DNA from: Peterkaempfera bronchialis
GTDB taxonomy: Bacteria > Actinomycetota > Actinomycetes > Streptomycetales > Streptomycetaceae
Direction of reading: 5' to 3'
DNA length: 64,000 nucleotides
NCBI RefSeq assembly: GCF_003258605.2
Contig: NZ_CP031264.1
Span: 620,001-684,000, forward strand
Below the pieces are notes generated by a model, which made no database searches, was not told the origin of the DNA, and was given only the letters and a program-made list of their open reading frames with translations. A program made the translations under genes and the position numbers. This document shows positions 59,395 to 64,000 of the stretch, piece after piece. Within the stretch, counting starts at the first letter, position 1. Each line of letters starts with the position of its first letter.

Positions 59395-60900
59395 TCAGCC
59401 CACCGGCCAGGTGTGCACCGGGTCCCCGCTGCGCATGTACTCCATGTACCGCCGGGTCATCGCGGCCAGCGCCGAGTCCCGGTCCTGCCCATAGCGGTCC
59501 CGGAAGTGGTGGAAGGTCGCGCTCTGCCAGGAGGCGCCATTGGTCCGGCGGCGGCAGCGCGCCTCGATGATGCCCAGGTAGCGGTCCCGGTCGGCGGCCT
59601 CCACCCCCCAGGCGTCCAGACCCTGGGCGGCGAGCGGCAGCAGCTCCTCCAGCACCAGCTCCACTGCGGGGATCCGCACCGGCGGGCCGACCCGCCCGCC
59701 GCGCCCCTGGCGCGGCCAGTGCAGCACCGCGTCGATACCGGCCCGGGCCGCGGCGTGGAAGTTCTCCGAGGCGAGCGCGAACGGCAGCCGCGTCCAGACC
59801 GGCCTCGGCTGCTCGGCCAGCGAGCGCACCAGGCCGTAGTAGAACGCCGTGTTGGCCAGGGTGTCGGCCACCGTCGGCCCGGCCGGCAGCACCCGGTTCT
59901 CCACCCTGAGGTGCGGCACCCCGTCGGCGACGTCGTAGACCGGGCGGTTCCAGCGGTAGATGGTGCCGTTGTGCAGTCGCAGCTCGGCCAGGCTGGGCAC
60001 CCCGCCGGAGGCCAGCACCTTCCCCGGGTCCTCGTCGTCGCAGATGGGCAGCAGCGAGGGGAAGTACCGGACGTTCTCCTCGAAGAGCTCCAGCGCCGAG
60101 TCCACCCAGCGCTCGCCGAACCAGGTGATCGGCCGGACGCCCTGCGCCTTGAGCTCCTCGGGCCGGGTGTCGCACGCCTGCTCGAAGAGGACCGGCCGGG
60201 TCTCCCTCCACAGCTCCCGGCCGAACAGGAACGGCGAGTTCGCCCCCACCGCCACCTGCGCACCGGCCAGCGCCTGGGCCGCGTTCCACACCGCCGGGAA
60301 CCGCTCGGGCGTCACCTGGAGGTGCAGTTGCAGGGAGGTGCAGGCGGCCTCGGCCACGATGGACGCCGACTCCACCTCCAGCCGCTCCACCCCGTCGATG
60401 TCCAGCACGATGTCCTCGCCGCGCGCGGCCAGGATCTGGTCGTTGAGCAGGCTGTACCGGTCGTTGCGGGACATGTTGTCCAGTACCGCGTGGTCGTTGG
60501 TGAGCGTGGGCAGCACGCCCACCATCACGATCCGCGCCCCCACCTCGGCGGCCTTGCGGTCGGCGTACCGCAGCCCGGTATCGATCTCCTCGCGCAGCTC
60601 CTCGAAGACCCGGCCGCCCAGCCGGTGCGGGGCGATGTTCACCTCGATGTTGAACTGCCCCAGCTCGGTCTGGAAGTCGGGGCTGGCGATGGCCCGCAGC
60701 ACCTGCTCGTTGCGCATCACCGGGAGCCCCTGCTCGTCGGCGAGGTTGAGCTCGATCTCCAGTCCCATCACCGCGCGCGGGCGGTCGAAGCGGCTCTCCC
60801 GCAGCATCCGCTCCAGGGCCTCCAGGCAGGTCCTGAGCTTTCTGCGGTAGAGCTGCCGGTCGGACAGGTCGGAACCAGCGGCCGCGACCTTCTCGCCCAT
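59395..60900 (-). CDS. Glutamate-cysteine ligase-like carboxylate-amine ligase
   Basis: A 501-residue member of the GCS2-like superfamily: AVMGLEIELNLADEQGLPVM (the GxExE metal site), ELGQFNIEVNIAPHRLGGRV, VMVGVLPTLTNDHAVLDNMS, ASIVAEAACTSLQLHLQVTP, AVGANSPFLFGRELWRETRP and NGTIYRWNRPVYDVADGVPH. These enzymes form gamma-glutamyl amides from Glu, an amine and ATP. Actinomycetes use mycothiol rather than glutathione, so the product is probably another gamma-glutamyl compound. ATG 60900 has GGAGG about 10 nt upstream; ATG 60909 is an alternative. Confidence 0.9.
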   Translation of the reverse strand: MGEKVAAAGSDLSDRQLYRRKLRTCLEALERMLRESRFDRPRAVMGLEIELNLADEQGLPVMRNEQVLRAIASPDFQTELGQFNIEVNIAPHRLGGRVFEELREEIDTGLRYADRKAAEVGARIVMVGVLPTLTNDHAVLDNMSRNDRYSLLNDQILAARGEDIVLDIDGVERLEVESASIVAEAACTSLQLHLQVTPERFPAVWNAAQALAGAQVAVGANSPFLFGRELWRETRPVLFEQACDTRPEELKAQGVRPITWFGERWVDSALELFEENVRYFPSLLPICDDEDPGKVLASGGVPSLAELRLHNGTIYRWNRPVYDVADGVPHLRVENRVLPAGPTVADTLANTAFYYGLVRSLAEQPRPVWTRLPFALASENFHAAARAGIDAVLHWPRQGRGGRVGPPVRIPAVELVLEELLPLAAQGLDAWGVEAADRDRYLGIIEARCRRRTNGASWQSATFHHFRDRYGQDRDSALAAMTRRYMEYMRSGDPVHTWPVG

Positions 60901-61260
60901 GGGCGCCATCCCTCCTCGGTGCACCGTGCCTGCATCATGCCCCGGGGGCGTGATCGATAGCCGAGCCGTTCAGCTGCGGCGGAGCACCTTTCCGCCGCCA
61001 CGCGGATCACACCCCCGGGCCGCTGGGCACGCGTGAGATGACCGGTTTCGGGAACCCACGGACCGGAGGTCCTCTTGCGCCCGGCGGCGGACCGCCATAC
61101 AAGAGTCACAGCCGGCAGTCACAGAGCCGCGCCCGGCCCCGGCCCGCCGGTCCTCCCGAGGATCGGCCCGCCGCCGCCCGCGCGCCACACGCTCGCCGGC
61201 ACAGCACGGCACCCTCGCCCAGCGCCTGCACGCCGATCTCAACCGGAGAGGCGACCCGCC
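60901..61260. other. Divergent spacer with AGTCACAG direct repeat
   Basis: 360 bases between divergent starts. AGTCACAG occurs at 61104-61111 and 61117-61124, a direct repeat with a 5-nt gap and possible regulator site. Nothing else was recognised. Confidence 0.45.
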
Positions 61261-61872
61261 ATGACCCTCCAGCTCCCCCAGCCTCCCGACGGAGCGCTGC
61301 GCTCCGTCCTCACCGCCCTCGCGTCGCCCAGCGCGGTGCGCCATGTCACCGCGCCCGCCCTGCGGTCGCCGGACGCGGAGCACCCACCGCTGCCCGCACA
61401 TCCGCTCCCCGTCCACCTGCTGCGGGCCGGCACGGCGCTGGAGACGGCGCCCCGGACCGGCTGGCGGTTCCTGATCCGCTGCGGTGACCAGGTGGTCGCC
61501 GCAGCCGAGACCCTGGAGACCCCGGACGGCCACGCCTTCTCGCACTTCGCCGAGGGCCCCTACCTGGAGGCGACGCTGCGCGCACTCCAGCAGGCCCGCC
61601 GGGCCACCGCGACGGCGACCGGCCCTTACCAGCCACGGCTGCTGTCCGTACCGACCCTGTACACCACGGCGCTCTGGCTGCACGCCCTGCGGCCGGGCGG
61701 CACCGACCTGCTGATCCCGCTGGCGCCCGCGCCGCTCGGCATAGCCGCGCACCGGGCCTATCCGGCGGCCGAGCTGCTGGACCTCTTCCGGCGGACGGTG
61801 GCGCCGCCCGCCAAGGGCGCCCGTGAGGCACCGCCCGCCGATCCGGAGGCGCTCACCGTCGCGGGCCGGTGA
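61261..61872 (+). CDS. Conserved streptomycete protein of unknown function
   Basis: A 203-residue soluble protein. Segments: LRSVLTALASPSAVRHVTAP, LPVHLLRAGTALETAPRTGW, RFLIRCGDQVVAAAETLETP, FAEGPYLEATLRALQQAR, PRLLSVPTLYTTALWLHALR and DLLIPLAPAPLGIAAHRAYP. The last two blocks are a familiar pattern in unnamed Streptomyces proteins. No catalytic motif is visible. ATG 61261 has GGAGAGG about 9 nt upstream. Frames with a longer N-terminus run into biased sequence and are not used. Confidence 0.8.
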   Translation: MTLQLPQPPDGALRSVLTALASPSAVRHVTAPALRSPDAEHPPLPAHPLPVHLLRAGTALETAPRTGWRFLIRCGDQVVAAAETLETPDGHAFSHFAEGPYLEATLRALQQARRATATATGPYQPRLLSVPTLYTTALWLHALRPGGTDLLIPLAPAPLGIAAHRAYPAAELLDLFRRTVAPPAKGAREAPPADPEALTVAGR

Positions 61873-61990
61873 CAGCGCGTACGACGGTCGCCGGGATGCG
61901 CCCCCGGACATCCGAACGGGTGATCTCGGGCTCGGGGGTGTGGCGCATATCACCAAAGGGCTGCGGGATGGTCTCTTGATGCAGACACTG

Positions 61991-62016
61991 GGAACCAGCG
62001 CGGAAAGGTGGTTGTC
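61991..62016 (+). promoter_or_regulatory. Candidate ECF-sigma promoter GGAAC-N18-GTC
   Basis: GGAAC (61991-61995) and GTC (62014-62016) with 18 bp between resemble SigE/SigR-type promoters of Streptomyces. About 105 bp upstream of the DUF5999 gene. Confidence 0.4.
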
Positions 62017-62122
62017 TTACCCCGTGAGCGAACGGCTCACACCTGCCGTGGAGAGTGATTCCCGGCACGGGGCAGCACACTGCCGCGCGGAGACCGGAAA
62101 CTTGCGAAGCGAGGGTACGACA

Positions 62123-62320
62123 ATGTGCCAGCACCGACCTGAGTGCCCATCGGCCGACTCCCCGGACCGCGAGGCGGCCCGCCCCGTGGCCTGCCACCCC
62201 GAGCAGGGCTGGAGTCTGCTCTGCAACGGTGTGCTCGTCTTCGACGACACCGGTGAGCTGCTGCCCGACGGCCGGGTGATCGCGCCGCACCGCCCGCTGG
62301 CCGCCGCCGGCGCGGCCTGA
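62123..62320 (+). CDS. DUF5999 small protein
   Basis: A 65-residue protein with CxxxxxxC-type start MCQHRPECPSADSPDREAAR, then PVACHPEQGWSLLCNGVLVF and DDTGELLPDGRVIAPHRPL. Four Cys plus His residues could bind zinc. The family is found throughout Streptomyces and has no known function. ATG 62123 has GAGG about 9 nt upstream. A strong convergent terminator separates it from gcvP. Confidence 0.88.
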   Translation: MCQHRPECPSADSPDREAARPVACHPEQGWSLLCNGVLVFDDTGELLPDGRVIAPHRPLAAAGAA

Positions 62321-62372
62321 CCGGCGCGGGCCCAAGCGGGTCCAGGCGGGTCCAAGGGGCGCTCGGACACGC

Positions 62373-62412
62373 GGAGGGGCGGGCGGCGCGCAACGCGCCG
62401 CCCCGCCCCTCC
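62373..62412. terminator. Convergent terminator between DUF5999 gene and gcvP
   Basis: GGAGGGGCGGGCGGCGCG pairs with CGCGCCGCCCCGCCCCTCC (one bulged base) around a CAA loop. It is the longest GC hairpin in the window and can stop both convergent genes. Confidence 0.85.
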
Positions 62413-62453
62413 ATGCGCTCCGAACGGGCGCTGCGACCGGGCTCCGACCGGGG

Positions 62454-64000
<1,547 letters not shown>

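Overview
The window is very GC-rich DNA from a filamentous actinomycete, most likely a member of the Streptomycetaceae. The signs are a chaplin gene, an AfsR-like SARP regulator, a SpoIIE/PAS/GAF phosphatase, an aromatic-carotenoid crt cluster of the Streptomyces layout, many GTG starts and GTGA/ATGA gene overlaps. No rRNA, tRNA or CRISPR array was seen.

Left part (1-12.5 kb): after the 5' part of a membrane glycosyltransferase gene and a DUF1918 gene comes a stress or dormancy island. It holds two paralogous HTH-pyridoxamine-oxidase fusion proteins, an Hsp20, a universal stress protein, an Acg-type nitroreductase, a solitary narJ, a long ribosome hibernation factor, an Rv1733c-like membrane protein, a hemerythrin and a 5'-truncated flavohemoprotein. 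The content resembles the DosR/DevR (hypoxia/nitric oxide) regulon of mycobacteria and Streptomyces, and one intergenic region carries a GGGACC-N2-GGTCCC element with DosR-box geometry. No dosR/dosS gene lies in the window. A diacylglycerol-kinase-like gene follows.

Middle (12.5-34.7 kb): a SARP-NB-ARC-TPR regulator and a SpoIIE-type phosphatase are followed by two small genes, an rtcB-archease RNA-repair pair and a lipase-maturation-factor-like membrane protein. Then come two convergent carotenoid operons: crtY-crtT-crtU on + and crtI-crtB-Rieske protein on -, without a crtE nearby. A chaplin with a long charged tail, an MFS exporter, a secreted CAP-domain protein and an aldose-epimerase family protein follow.

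Right part (34.7-64 kb): several small membrane proteins surround an IS1182-type transposase remnant that seems to interrupt a channel-like gene. Housekeeping purB follows, then a TetR gene, a MarR-controlled MFS exporter with an obvious multi-site operator, a DsbA-like protein lacking its second active-site cysteine, a HipA-like kinase/DUF3037 pair, a type II NADH dehydrogenase, a Tat-exported GH47 mannosidase, and a MocR regulator divergent from a flavin oxidase gene. A decayed stretch (about 54.7-57.4 kb) contains remnants of a serine recombinase, an FAD monooxygenase and possibly a third gene between intact pdxH-like, PadR and VOC genes. PhzF, CPBP protease, glutamate-cysteine-ligase-like, DUF5999 and gcvP (cut by the window edge) complete the window.

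Assignments rest on motif recognition by eye. Starts were chosen from ribosome binding sites and family length. No database search was run.
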